Assembly: GCF_001870905.1 (NCBI RefSeq)
Contig: NZ_LNDC01000103.1
Coordinates: 1 to 64,000, forward strand
Origin: Geitlerinema sp. PCC 9228
GTDB taxonomy: Bacteria > Cyanobacteriota > Cyanobacteriia > Cyanobacteriales > PCC-9228
Length of the DNA stretch: 64,000 nucleotides
Reading direction: 5' to 3'
Each line of letters starts with the position of its first letter. Position 1 is the stretch's first letter. The notes beneath the pieces were generated by a model. The model worked only from the letters and a program-made list of their open reading frames with translations. It did not search any database and was not told the DNA's origin. A program made the translations under genes and the position numbers. This document shows, one piece after another, positions 55,783 to 64,000 of this stretch.

Positions 55783-55804
55783 GCAGGCTCTTTTCCTGCT
55801 TTTT
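55783..55804 (+). terminator. Intrinsic terminator after the MFS gene
   Basis: GCAGG (55783-55787) and CCTGC (55795-55799) enclose CTCTTTT and are followed by five T. It also argues that the next gene starts after it, at 55846. Confidence 0.75.
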
Positions 55805-55845
55805 GTTCCTACTTGCTGAAATTTGCATCCGAACTGCGTACTGGC

Positions 55846-57066
55846 ATGCACGTCGCCTGGCTTGGAAAAAAATCTCCCTTTTGTGGCAATGTTACCTATA
55901 GCCGCGAAATCACCAATGCCCTATTAGACCGGGGCTACGAGGTGAGTTTCTTACATTTTGCTCAAGATCCGCCCGATCTTGAACCCCTGGCATCGGAAGT
56001 AGGTGCCAAAAATTTCGGGGAGCGAGACGCAGCCCCCCAGAGCAAGGCTCAAGACTCCAAATGGCCGGATTGCCCGGAGTTTACGCTGCCCTGTCTTTAC
56101 AAATCCACCATTTATACCATCCCCACCCTACGGTCTAGTAAAGTCTTAACTAAGCTCCTGCAACAGTTGCAACCAGACTTGGTTCATGCTTCGCTGACCT
56201 TGTCACCGTTGGACTTTGTTTTACCGGAAATTTGTGAAGAACTCAACCTACCTCTGGTAGCCACTTTTCATCCCCCCTTTGACAGCAAGCGTCGCAATCT
56301 CACCTCGGGCACCCAGCATTTAATGTACCAACTGTATGCCCCGTGGCTGGCTCGCTATGACCGCGCCATTGTCTTTTCTGCCGTGCAGCGAGATGTTTTG
56401 GTGCGGTTGGGCGTGCCCCAAGAACGGGTGGCGATCGTGCCCAATGGCGTCGATCCGTTAAAATATTCCCCAGGACCAAGCAATCTCAAGGAAGAATTCC
56501 AGGCAGAACGTATTTTTGTTTATCAAGGGCGGATTGCCGTCGAGAAAAACGTAGAAGCCCTGCTCAAAGCCTGGAAACAAAGCGAAATGGGAGAAAACAG
56601 CAAACTGCTGCTGGTGGGAAATGGTCCTTTAAAAGATTCCCTCATGGCGACCTACGGTAAAGAACAGGGAGTTGTGTGGTTGGGCTATATTTCCGACGAA
56701 CAAGAACGCATTCGCATTTTACGAGGTGCCGATGTTTTTATTCTACCGTCGCTGGTAGAAGGGTTATCTCTATCGCTACTGGAAGCCATGTCTTGCAGCG
56801 TTGCCTGTATGGCAACCGACACGGGAGCTGATGGCGAGGTTTTGCAAGATGGTGCTGGCGTGGTTCTAGATACCCAACAGGTGACCACCCAGTTACGCAC
56901 GCTACTCCCCTTATTCCGCGATCACCCAGAACTTACCAATTTGCTGGGTTACAAAGCCCGGCAGCGGGTTCTAGACCGCTATACGTTAAGTAAAAATATT
57001 ACCCAATTGGAAACATTGTACCAAGAAGTCTTGGAACAACGGCAGGTGCGAGCGCCGGCTTCTTGA
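55846..57066 (+). CDS. GT4-family glycosyltransferase
   Basis: A 406-residue GT-B glycosyltransferase from the ATG at 55846 (MHVAWLGKKSPFCGNVTYSR). An earlier TTG at 55813 abuts the upstream terminator. Donor-site motifs: VPNGVDPLKYSP, VYQGRIAVEKNVEALLKAW, LLLVGNGP, and the E-x7-E region LPSLVEGLSLSLLEAMSC. GT4 enzymes transfer sugars from nucleotide donors to lipids or polysaccharide. The neighbouring flippase at 57994 suggests surface-polysaccharide work, though dndE and the ParB-like gene lie between. Confidence 0.9.
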   Translation: MHVAWLGKKSPFCGNVTYSREITNALLDRGYEVSFLHFAQDPPDLEPLASEVGAKNFGERDAAPQSKAQDSKWPDCPEFTLPCLYKSTIYTIPTLRSSKVLTKLLQQLQPDLVHASLTLSPLDFVLPEICEELNLPLVATFHPPFDSKRRNLTSGTQHLMYQLYAPWLARYDRAIVFSAVQRDVLVRLGVPQERVAIVPNGVDPLKYSPGPSNLKEEFQAERIFVYQGRIAVEKNVEALLKAWKQSEMGENSKLLLVGNGPLKDSLMATYGKEQGVVWLGYISDEQERIRILRGADVFILPSLVEGLSLSLLEAMSCSVACMATDTGADGEVLQDGAGVVLDTQQVTTQLRTLLPLFRDHPELTNLLGYKARQRVLDRYTLSKNITQLETLYQEVLEQRQVRAPAS

Positions 57067-57119
57067 ATGTGACAGATGGGGAGATTGGGAAATTAGGAAA
57101 TACGATTTCCTTTTGTCTT

Positions 57120-57521
57120 TCATCCCCCCATGCTTGATTTCTCCGCCAACTTCACCAAATCATCAATCCGCTTCAACCGAGGATTGCCGGCGAGGTAGCC
57201 AATGCCGCGATGTAGGTGTAGTAGAAACTGACGAGACAGGATTTCAGGATTGGTGATATCCAAGCCGTCGTTGCGGCAGCGTTGTTTTAACGCCACAATC
57301 AAGATATCCCCCATGTTGCCGCTGAAAACCGGCCAGCTCATTTCTAAATTGCTGTCAAGTTTGAGGGGAATGGGAGAAGGTGGGGAAGTTTCTGCTAGGG
57401 AATAGCAAAATGCCCAGCGACATAAAATATTCCACTGGTCGATTTTGGTGTATCGCTTTAACTTCACCAATTGGTCTTTTGCCATTTGTGACAAACGTAT
57501 GCGTTCTACGGGTGGTTCCAT
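57120..57521 (-). CDS. dndE: DNA phosphorothioation protein DndE (solitary)
   Basis: A 133-residue protein that matches DndE throughout: QLVKLKRYTKIDQWNILCRWAF, then SLAETSPP, VALKQRCRNDGLD and LSRQFLLHLHRGIGYLAG. DndE binds nicked DNA and, with DndA/IscS, DndC and DndD, replaces a non-bridging backbone oxygen by sulfur. No dndB, dndC, dndD or restriction genes lie within this window. It therefore looks like an orphan component or an exapted DNA-binding protein. It is divergent from the ParB-like gene over 144 bases. Confidence 0.88.
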   Translation of the reverse strand: MEPPVERIRLSQMAKDQLVKLKRYTKIDQWNILCRWAFCYSLAETSPPSPIPLKLDSNLEMSWPVFSGNMGDILIVALKQRCRNDGLDITNPEILSRQFLLHLHRGIGYLAGNPRLKRIDDLVKLAEKSSMGG

Positions 57522-57665
57522 AGGAGGGAAAGGATAGCGATGCAGCGATCGCTTATTGTAGCAAAATCTATTCCATTTCCCTATTTTCCTCCCCCATTCT
57601 GCTAATTAAAACTATAATATCCCGTGAAGCGAAATGTGCAGAACTGTCATAGCAGGAGGAGCCAC

Positions 57666-57962
57666 TTGTCTACCTATTTTCACGTAGCGTTGGAAATCGA
57701 TCGCATTAACACCGATGCTATTGGCGATCGCATTAAATTCAATCACCAAAAAGCAGAATTTTATGCCCAACAAATGCAGGAAGGGGATCGGTTTCCTCCC
57801 GTGACGGTATTTGACGACGGTTCCCATTATTGGTTGGCAGATGGTTTCCATCGGTTTTTTGCGGCTAAGGAAATTGGTGAAAAGGATATTGAAGTACGTT
57901 TGCGTAAGGGAAGCAAAGACGATGCGATTCGCCACTACGAAAAAATGCACGTTAACCGCTAA
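57666..57962 (+). CDS. Short ParB N-terminal-domain protein
   Basis: A 98-residue protein from the TTG at 57666, chosen because AGGAGGA ends five bases before it; an upstream GTG at 57624 would add 14 residues. It spans only the ParB/Sulfiredoxin-like N-terminal fold: LEIDRINTDAI, QQMQEGDRFPPVTVFDDGSHYWLADGFHRFFAAKEIGE, and EVRLRKGSKDDAIRHYE. The helix-turn-helix and C-terminal dimer domains of full ParB are missing. The DGxHR box suggests nucleotide (CTP or ATP) contact. It may act with the divergent DndE; that is inference. Confidence 0.75.
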   Translation: MSTYFHVALEIDRINTDAIGDRIKFNHQKAEFYAQQMQEGDRFPPVTVFDDGSHYWLADGFHRFFAAKEIGEKDIEVRLRKGSKDDAIRHYEKMHVNR

Positions 57963-57993
57963 ACCTAATGACAGCAAAAGAAAACATAGCCAA

Positions 57994-59334
57994 CTATCTC
58001 AACAACGCCGAAACAATGGAAGGCTGCACGCCAATGTGTTTGACCACCAACTGATGCAGCCAAATGTTCCACAGCGACCTGGTAAATGCGGTAGCGATCG
58101 CGGCACCCAATACCCCCATGGTAGGAATGAACATAATATTTAAAACCACATTGATGCCCGCACAAGAACCAAACACCATGGCACATTGGTTTTGATGCCC
58201 TGTCATTTGCATGAGATATCCCACCGAACCGGCACCCACATTCACCAATTGTCCTAAAATCAAAACCAACATTGCCCCTTTCGCCGCCAAAAATTCTTCC
58301 CCAAACAAGCCCAAAACTTGGTGAGAAAAGACAACCAACCCTACAGCAATCGCCAAAGAAGGGAAAAACATCCAACGCGCCGCCGTGGAAACTAAAATTT
58401 GCAGGTCGCGGTGGTTGTCTTCGGCATACAAAGCTGCAAACGTGGGAGCTGATATGGCATTCACCGACATCAGTACAAAAGTCACCCAACCAGAAGTTTT
58501 CACAGCAGCACCGTAAATGCCCACAGAAAAAGAACCTGCGATCGCGCCTAGCATGAGAATATCGGTTTGGTTGAGTATCAGCATCGCCCCTTCTGCTAGC
58601 AAGATGGGAAACGACACGGAAAACCAAGTACGCCGTTCGTAGATCGGGGCATTCCATGTCGGGGGGAGGGGAATTTGGCGGCGAAACCACCACAACTGGG
58701 CCACTGCGATCGCCAGCAAACTACCTGCAGTAATACCAAGAGCGGGAACATTTGTCAAGGAGAGAGAATGAAATTGTTGCCAAACCAACGTTCCCGCCGC
58801 CACCAATACGGGAAATGCCACCAGAGAAGGAAAATACGCCAGCACCAACCGTCGAATTCCCCGCGCCATTTCCAACTGATGCCGCACGAGGGCAAACAGG
58901 GGGACCATCCAAACCCCCAGCAGTAGAGAAATCCAAGGCAATTCCCAACGCCACCGCCACAGCCACACCACCACCGAACCGATCGTGGCAACCAGCAAAC
59001 TCGATACAATCACATACCGCCAGCTGCCCCAAATAATTCCCTGCAAACGCCCCCAATCTTCTTTCACGCGATATTCGGGAATAAAACGCAAGGCAGCGTT
59101 GGGCAATCCCAGGGAAGCGAGGGAGGATAAAAACGTTCCCATAGCAATAACAAACTCGTAAATGCCATATTCTGACGCTCCCATCCACCGTGCCAGCAAT
59201 ACCTGCACGCCGTAGGCGATCGCAACGCCAGAAACTTGCAAACTCAAGGTAGTACCGACACCTAAAATAACTGGTGTTAGCAATTCTGGATGTTCGAGAT
59301 TTTTAGTTACTTTCTCGATCGGCCATTTTTTCAT
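57994..59334 (-). CDS. Polysaccharide/lipid-linked oligosaccharide flippase (MOP superfamily, Wzx-like)
   Basis: A 446-residue protein with about 12-14 membrane helices and the typical opening LQVSGVAIAYGVQVLLARWMGASEYGIYEFVIAMGTFL. The last loops (SVGYLMQMTGHQNQ, GAAIATAFTRSLWNIWL) fit the Wzx/RfbX family, which flips undecaprenyl-linked sugars across the plasma membrane. No polymerase or ligase gene adjoins it, so the substrate is unknown. The ATG at 59334 is clear. Confidence 0.88.
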   Translation of the reverse strand: MKKWPIEKVTKNLEHPELLTPVILGVGTTLSLQVSGVAIAYGVQVLLARWMGASEYGIYEFVIAMGTFLSSLASLGLPNAALRFIPEYRVKEDWGRLQGIIWGSWRYVIVSSLLVATIGSVVVWLWRWRWELPWISLLLGVWMVPLFALVRHQLEMARGIRRLVLAYFPSLVAFPVLVAAGTLVWQQFHSLSLTNVPALGITAGSLLAIAVAQLWWFRRQIPLPPTWNAPIYERRTWFSVSFPILLAEGAMLILNQTDILMLGAIAGSFSVGIYGAAVKTSGWVTFVLMSVNAISAPTFAALYAEDNHRDLQILVSTAARWMFFPSLAIAVGLVVFSHQVLGLFGEEFLAAKGAMLVLILGQLVNVGAGSVGYLMQMTGHQNQCAMVFGSCAGINVVLNIMFIPTMGVLGAAIATAFTRSLWNIWLHQLVVKHIGVQPSIVSALLR

Positions 59335-59506
59335 ATTTTCTCAACCAATAGAGTGAGCGATGCCCACCTCACAGATTGGAAAGATAGAATTCTAGGGAAA
59401 CAGGGCATATAGTATGGTCTTAAAAATTGGCAACCAATAATTGGAGCGTTTTTGTAGGGGGGCAACGCGTGAGCACCTCTACTGATTCCAGGAGAATCAT
59501 TGTGGT

Positions 59507-60490
59507 TTAGAACGGGAACTCACTCTTTTGGGAATTGGTGGCAGGCGCGCCAATATATTCACCTTGATTTTCGGTTGCGGGCATGCGCGTGCGATGTAGC
59601 TTGGCATTTTCTAAATTGGCCTTGTGGAGAATAGCATCGGTGAGGTCAGCGTAAGAAAGGTCGGCATCGCGCAAATCGGCTTCGCTGAGGTCGGCACCGT
59701 GTAAATCGGCTCCTTTTAAGGAAGCACCTTGCAGGCTGGCTGCCATGATGATGGCTCGGGCGAGGTTAACATTATTGAGGTTGGCATTGTTTAAGTTGGT
59801 ACCCGTTAGGTTAGCCGCTCCTAAATTGCTGGCGAGTAGGTTGGCATTTTCTAAAATGGCTGTTTTTAAATTCACATTTTCCAAAGAAAACCTGACCAGA
59901 TTGGCACCCGACAGGTCGGCTCGGGAAAAATCGCGAATGCCCTCACCGTAGCGTTTTTGCAAAGTTTTCTCATCAATGGCAACCCCTTTAATAGCTGCAG
60001 TTGCGGGGGGGTTGGGTAAAGGATAGCTTTGGCGGTCGTAACTGGCGGATGGGTGTTCGCTGGTTTCCGTGTGGCTGGCGGCTGGGGAAGCATGGGAGCG
60101 ATCGCTGTTTTCCGTTTGTACCTGCTGTTTCAGGGTTTCCATTTCCTGTTGGGTTTGACTGGTGGTTGCTGACAGTTCTTCGACTTGCTGTTTGAGCTGC
60201 TTTACCTCTTGCTGCAAGGGAGCGGGGTTAAAGGTATTGGCAGGTGGCAGGGATTCCAACTGCCCCCGCAAAGCATTCACTTCTAAAGAAAAGCGATCGC
60301 GCATTTGAATGGTTTCCTGGTGCATGCGTTCTTCGCGATCGCGACGATTGATTAGGGTCACCGCCACCGAAAAAGCCAGAGGAACAGCAATCCACACCAC
60401 ACTATTGTTGGATGCTGCCAAAATCGCACCGGCAACCAACAGAAACAGCCCTACATATTCCAAAAATTCCAGCCAAGTTGTTGTCCTCAT
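59507..60490 (-). CDS. Membrane-anchored pentapeptide-repeat protein
   Basis: A 327-residue protein. Two N-terminal helices (about residues 10-27 and 30-45; VGLFLLVAGAILAASNNSVV) anchor it. A coiled coil of about residues 75-130 (LQQEVKQLKQQVEELSATTSQTQQEM) and a linker follow. From about residue 170 the pentapeptide repeat runs (LSGANLVRFSLENVNLKTAIL, then ADLxx repeats), ending before GEYIGAPATN. It differs from the protein at 16527 by being membrane-tethered. Function unknown. Confidence 0.9.
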   Translation of the reverse strand: MRTTTWLEFLEYVGLFLLVAGAILAASNNSVVWIAVPLAFSVAVTLINRRDREERMHQETIQMRDRFSLEVNALRGQLESLPPANTFNPAPLQQEVKQLKQQVEELSATTSQTQQEMETLKQQVQTENSDRSHASPAASHTETSEHPSASYDRQSYPLPNPPATAAIKGVAIDEKTLQKRYGEGIRDFSRADLSGANLVRFSLENVNLKTAILENANLLASNLGAANLTGTNLNNANLNNVNLARAIIMAASLQGASLKGADLHGADLSEADLRDADLSYADLTDAILHKANLENAKLHRTRMPATENQGEYIGAPATNSQKSEFPF

Positions 60491-60550
60491 GATCGTACCA
60501 ACCTACCAGTAGCATTCGTTCATGTTCTTTATATCATCTTCCAGGTCTTG

Positions 60551-61438
60551 CTAGCTGCAAAGCCACAGCACTACCGGCAGAGTTGCAAAGGCAAACAGCG
60601 TGGAAGCAACAATGGTACGTGCCACCAAATCCGCATCCCCGCCAAATTCAGTCACCAAAACCAACGTATTCACCGCTGTCGGCATGGCACCTTGCATGAC
60701 CAACACTTGCAAATCCAACCCCTGCAATTGCAAAGCCAACCCCACCAAAAACGCGATCGCTGGTGCCACCAACAGCCGCAAACCGCAAGCCAGCAGTTCG
60801 TATTTTCCCAGACGCAAGCGGGTATCCGACAGCTGCATTCCCAAAATCAGCAACGCCACCGGAATTGCCGCATTTCCCAGCATCCGGATACCTTCATCTA
60901 TCTGTAGGGGAAAAGATAGCTGCAGCAAGCGAGCCACCAACCCCGCGATCGCAGCCCACAATAAAGGCAATTTCAGCACCAATTGTACCCCTGAGTGCCA
61001 ACCATGCCCTTTTAGCAAAGCTGGTCCTACCACTACCATAAACACCGCCGCCACCACCAAATAAACCACTGCTCGTTCCAAGCCAGCATCGCCAAAAGCA
61101 AAAGCCAGCAAAGGCAACCCCAAATTTCCCGTATTGGCAAATAAGGTACAGGCAATCAAACTTTTGCGGATGGTAACGGGAAAATCTAAAAAAAGCGACA
61201 AAAAAAAGACCAGCAAGTATAGCAAAACAGAGGAAACCAGCATACCTGCCGCCAACCCCATGGCACTGTCTGGCGATAGCGTTGTGCGATATAACTTGCT
61301 ACCAATTAAAGCTGGAGTAAGAATATAAATCGCCAGCTGGGAAAGGGTCTGGCGATGCAAAGACATGGTTTTGCCAGCAATGAATCCGATGCCAATAATC
61401 AAAGCAACAGGTGCGATCGCAGGGAGTAAAACGGTCAT
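60551..61438 (-). CDS. AEC-family transporter
   Basis: A 295-residue protein with ten membrane helices in a duplicated five-helix plan, as in the auxin efflux carrier/malonate transporter superfamily (for example, IGFIAGKTMSLHRQTLSQLAIYILTPALI and NTGNLGLPLLAFAFG, the conserved N-x-G-N-x-GLP box of helix 4). Substrates of bacterial members are small organic acids; here unknown. It sits between two unrelated genes on the same strand, 18 bases beyond the xylanase stop's far side. Confidence 0.9.
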   Translation of the reverse strand: MTVLLPAIAPVALIIGIGFIAGKTMSLHRQTLSQLAIYILTPALIGSKLYRTTLSPDSAMGLAAGMLVSSVLLYLLVFFLSLFLDFPVTIRKSLIACTLFANTGNLGLPLLAFAFGDAGLERAVVYLVVAAVFMVVVGPALLKGHGWHSGVQLVLKLPLLWAAIAGLVARLLQLSFPLQIDEGIRMLGNAAIPVALLILGMQLSDTRLRLGKYELLACGLRLLVAPAIAFLVGLALQLQGLDLQVLVMQGAMPTAVNTLVLVTEFGGDADLVARTIVASTLFAFATLPVVLWLCS

Positions 61439-61456
61439 AAAAGAATTATCGGCAAA

Positions 61457-62596
61457 TCAAACGCCCGATCGCAAAGTTTCCATCAAACGGCGATAGGCAG
61501 GTTTGGGTTCGTACTCTTCATCAAAGATTAAAGGAGCATCGGGATTGCCGGTAAATTGGGGAATCCAGGAATAAGCATCCGTAAATCCCCACATGACAAA
61601 CGAATCGCAATTGCTCGCATCCATGCAGGTTTCCAACATATCTTGGTAAATATAGCCTTGCGCGCGAAATCTTTCCGCAGGCGAACCGCGACCGTTTTGG
61701 ATTCTGACATCCATTTCGGTGATATGTACCTGCATGCCCAAATCTGCCAATCGCTCCATATTATCACGAACTTCGTCTGGATCGGGGGGATTGCGCAATC
61801 CTTTATGCATTTGCATGCCTACCCCATCGATGGGAACGCCTTTTGCTTTTAACTCTTTCACCAGTTGGTAAATGCCATCGGCTTTCACGCCGGTTTCTTC
61901 GCCGCCGTAGTCATTGTAAAATAGCAACGCGTCGGGATCGGCTGCGTGTGCCCAACGAAATGCCATTTCGATGTATTCGGGTCCAATGGTACGCAGCCAA
62001 ATGGTATCCCGCAACTCGCCGCGACGGGTAATAGCTTCGTTAACCACATCCCAGGCATAAATTTTTCCTTGGTAGCGGTTGACCACGGTTTGAATGTGTT
62101 CCCGCAGCAGGGAAATCATATCGGAACGGTCGAAATCCCCTTCTTGCAACCACTGAGGAACGGAACGATGCCAAACTAGGGTGTGACCGCGAACTTTCAT
62201 GTTATGTTTTTCGGCAAAGGAAACCATGCTATCGGACAAATCGAAGTTAAATTCGTTTTGGCTGGGGCGCAAAGATCGCCATTTCATAGCATTTTCCGGG
62301 GTCATCATATTGAATTCCCGCGCCAGGACTTCTCGATATTTGCTATCTTGGCGGAAGGCTTTGCTGGATACGGCGGCACCAACGTGAAAATTCTGCTGTT
62401 CGGCAGCAGAACGCAGGGTTTGCTGTTTTTTGGCAAGGTTGGGGGGTTGGGTGCGTTCTAAAGATAGGGTGGTGGGTTCGGTGGCTGGTGCAGATTGAAA
62501 GCTACCGTAGAGCAAAACTCCCAAACAGCCAGCCAGGAACAACAGCAGCAGGGTGATAATTTTGCGATCGTTTAAGATGTCGCTCGAATGTCTCAT
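61457..62596 (-). CDS. GH10 endo-1,4-beta-xylanase, membrane or lipid anchored
   Basis: A 379-residue glycosidase from the ATG at 62596. Residues 12-31 are hydrophobic and contain LAGC, a lipobox-like site (Cys23), so it may be a lipoprotein or keep an N-terminal anchor. The GH10 barrel follows from about residue 65. Acid/base E187 is in WDVVNEA and nucleophile E294 in ITEMDVR; substrate-binding KWRSLRPS and GHTLVWH are present. GH10 enzymes cut beta-1,4-xylan. It ends close to the AEC gene (18 bases). The frame extends upstream to 62779 without homology. Confidence 0.93.
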   Translation of the reverse strand: MRHSSDILNDRKIITLLLLFLAGCLGVLLYGSFQSAPATEPTTLSLERTQPPNLAKKQQTLRSAAEQQNFHVGAAVSSKAFRQDSKYREVLAREFNMMTPENAMKWRSLRPSQNEFNFDLSDSMVSFAEKHNMKVRGHTLVWHRSVPQWLQEGDFDRSDMISLLREHIQTVVNRYQGKIYAWDVVNEAITRRGELRDTIWLRTIGPEYIEMAFRWAHAADPDALLFYNDYGGEETGVKADGIYQLVKELKAKGVPIDGVGMQMHKGLRNPPDPDEVRDNMERLADLGMQVHITEMDVRIQNGRGSPAERFRAQGYIYQDMLETCMDASNCDSFVMWGFTDAYSWIPQFTGNPDAPLIFDEEYEPKPAYRRLMETLRSGV

Positions 62597-62634
62597 AGGT
62601 TTTTTGATTCTGAGTTTGCCAGATTTGTTGGTTG

Positions 62635-63033
62635 TTAATACCGCCAGTAGGGTCTGCCTTTCCAAAAAACGCCTAAAACCATCCCAATCAGGCTGATTTG
62701 GGAAAATTGCGTTAGCATGGTGGCAAAGATTTGGCTTTTTAACAGTGAAGTGACAATCAAACACAAAACCAAAGCCCACAATACCGATTTATTGAAAATT
62801 AATCGGGGAAACCAACGTTCCCCCAAATACACCGATAAGGCACCCACACCCACAGGGGTTGCCAACGACAGCAAGATTCCTAAAGGAGGGCGTAGTAACA
62901 TGGAGGCAGCTCGTTGAATGACGGGTAGTTCCATACTTGTCAGAAAGAGCAATTCTGCCAGAAAGACCACCAGCATGGTCAAACTCGCTAAGGTTAAAAG
63001 CGATCGCCAGGGTAGTAATTTCAAACGACGCAT
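62635..63033 (-). CDS. Small membrane protein of unknown function
   Basis: A 132-residue protein with four predicted membrane helices (about 12-30, 45-65, 80-97 and 105-125). It starts MRRLKLLPWRSLLTLASLTM and ends VFWKGRPYWRY. It lies 38 bases upstream of the xylanase start on the same strand and could be transcribed with it. I do not recognise a named family; similar small proteins are common in cyanobacteria. Confidence 0.65.
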   Translation of the reverse strand: MRRLKLLPWRSLLTLASLTMLVVFLAELLFLTSMELPVIQRAASMLLRPPLGILLSLATPVGVGALSVYLGERWFPRLIFNKSVLWALVLCLIVTSLLKSQIFATMLTQFSQISLIGMVLGVFWKGRPYWRY

Positions 63034-63283
63034 AAGCTTTTCCCATTCCTATGCTTTGATTGTATCTTGTCAATCCTGGTGCTGGGCTCGGGGGAACAAA
63101 TAGATGGAGGGAAAACCAGCAGGTAACATTTGGGTGGTAACGACTCGTCAGAATTGATATTGGCTGTTCTGGAAAATGATTTGGGGAAAACGGTTGCTGC
63201 CAATATTTGCTGAAAGGTATGGCACCTAACTTCTAAAGTATACATGCACAATTTTACTAAAACAAGCGATCGAGAACTTGCTT

Positions 63284-64000
63284 ATGTTTGTTTTACACCA
63301 ACCCGGAGACCTCATTAAAGAACGATATCAAATTCTTCGACCCATCGGTCAAGGCGGTATGGGAAAAACCTACGCAGCCGTAGACTGTAACAGTGAAGAA
63401 AAAGTGGCTATCAAAACCCTTTCTCTCAAACAAATTCCCAACTGGAAATCTCTAGAACTTTTGGAAAGGGAAGCGGAAGTGTTAGCAGAACTCAACCATC
63501 CCGCTATCCCCAACTATATCGACCATTTTACCGTAGATACCCCAGAAGACTATTGTTTTTATTTGGTTCAAGAACTAGCACCAGGCAACTCCCTGGCTAC
63601 GCTGGTTCAAAATGGCTTCCAACCCACGGAAAAAATTGTCTGCGATATTGCCCAACAAGTTCTAGAAATTCTAGATTACCTGCACTCGCACATCCCTCCT
63701 ATTTTACATCGTGATATCAAACCCGAAAATTTAATTTGTACCAAAACCGGTAAAATGTATTTGGTGGATTTTGGTGCCGTGCAAGCGATTTGCCACCAAA
63801 CCATTGCTGCCAATAATAGTACGTTTGTGGGAACTTTTCACTACATGCCTGTGGAGCAAATGTACGGAAAAGCACAACCAGCTTCTGATTTATATAGTTT
63901 GGGAGCTTCCCTAGTATACTTGCTAACCCACCGTTCTCCCAATGAATTGTCTCAAAAGAATTTAAAAATCGACTTTCGCAAAGCAGCCATCTCCCCAATT
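63284..64000 (+). CDS. Ser/Thr protein kinase, cut by the window end
   Basis: The ATG at 63284 opens MFVLHQPGDLIKERYQILRP; the first 239 residues are in the window and the stop lies outside. Catalytic features: GQGGMG glycine loop (22-27), K44 in VAIK, HRDIKPENLI (Asp about 146), and VDFGAVQ. The activation segment has GTFHYMPVEQMYG. It is a second Hanks-type kinase in this window, related but not identical to the one at 36807. The C-terminal domain is not visible. Confidence 0.92.
   Translation, partial: MFVLHQPGDLIKERYQILRPIGQGGMGKTYAAVDCNSEEKVAIKTLSLKQIPNWKSLELLEREAEVLAELNHPAIPNYIDHFTVDTPEDYCFYLVQELAPGNSLATLVQNGFQPTEKIVCDIAQQVLEILDYLHSHIPPILHRDIKPENLICTKTGKMYLVDFGAVQAICHQTIAANNSTFVGTFHYMPVEQMYGKAQPASDLYSLGASLVYLLTHRSPNELSQKNLKIDFRKAAISPI

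Noticed and set aside
57965-58693. 242-residue minus-strand frame inside the flippase gene
   Set aside because: It overlaps the well-supported flippase in another frame and is rich in Cys/Gly/Arg, the expected shadow of membrane-protein codons.

Overview
The window is chromosomal DNA from a cyanobacterium. The octamer GCGATCGC (HIP1) recurs throughout. Several genes belong to families that are largely cyanobacterial or plastid: a cyAbrB2 regulator, Ycf46, Ycf35 (DUF1257), a GUN4-domain protein, a PATAN-domain response regulator and Ycf48-like propellers. I cannot fix the genus; no heterocyst or phycobilisome marker is present. About 56 protein genes, one signal recognition particle RNA and several repeat families are supported. 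No tRNA, rRNA, CRISPR array or intact insertion sequence was seen.

Layout. 0-8 kb: nadC, a C39-type peptidase, an exported PhoX phosphatase with a possible Pho box, an NTF2-like exported protein, murG and a glyoxalase-fold membrane protein. 8-16 kb: a multi-spanning glycosyltransferase, a membrane-anchored Ycf48-like propeller, a PATAN response regulator and an EAL phosphodiesterase. 16-26 kb: a pentapeptide-repeat protein, a RibD-like reductase, a COG3146 acyltransferase, clpB, a Cys-rich coiled-coil protein, a phasin-like protein, the SRP RNA, a YciI protein and a histidine kinase with a degenerate ATPase. 26-34 kb: cyAbrB2, an Rrf2 regulator without cluster cysteines, a probable group II intron remnant, a four-PAS GGDEF-EAL protein, and the arsenosugar pair arsM-arsS with a perfect 78-bp tandem duplication between them. 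34-42 kb: a two-component system, rsmG, a Ser/Thr kinase with a multi-membrane tail, and the cluster RHH protein - Ycf46 AAA ATPase - Ycf35. 42-46 kb: two divergent one-helix membrane proteins, hflX, then grxC, gshB and a GUN4 protein. 46-64 kb: a Tat-exported dienelactone hydrolase, gpsA, a carboxyl-terminal protease, deoC-recO, an MFS transporter, a GT4 glycosyltransferase, a lone dndE opposite a short ParB-like protein, a polysaccharide flippase, a second pentapeptide protein, an AEC transporter, a GH10 xylanase and the start of a second Ser/Thr kinase.

How genes work together. grxC, gshB and the GUN4 gene run in one direction, and gshB and gun4 overlap at a stop/start codon, which links glutathione supply to a tetrapyrrole-binding fold. 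ArsM and ArsS act in sequence on arsenic. deoC and recO also overlap. Cyclic-di-GMP turnover is represented by two genes, and cell-surface sugar chemistry by several (two glycosyltransferases, a flippase, COG3146, the xylanase).

The most unusual observations are: (i) hflX shows conserved coding sequence upstream of its first ordinary start codon and appears to begin at AUC behind a good Shine-Dalgarno; (ii) a solitary DndE sits head-to-head with a short ParB-like protein and no other dnd genes are nearby; (iii) a group II intron-like RNA remnant lies in the 27.5 kb gap; (iv) MITE-like and palindromic repeats sit in the intergenic gaps. Family assignments come from reading the translated sequences by eye; no database search was run.
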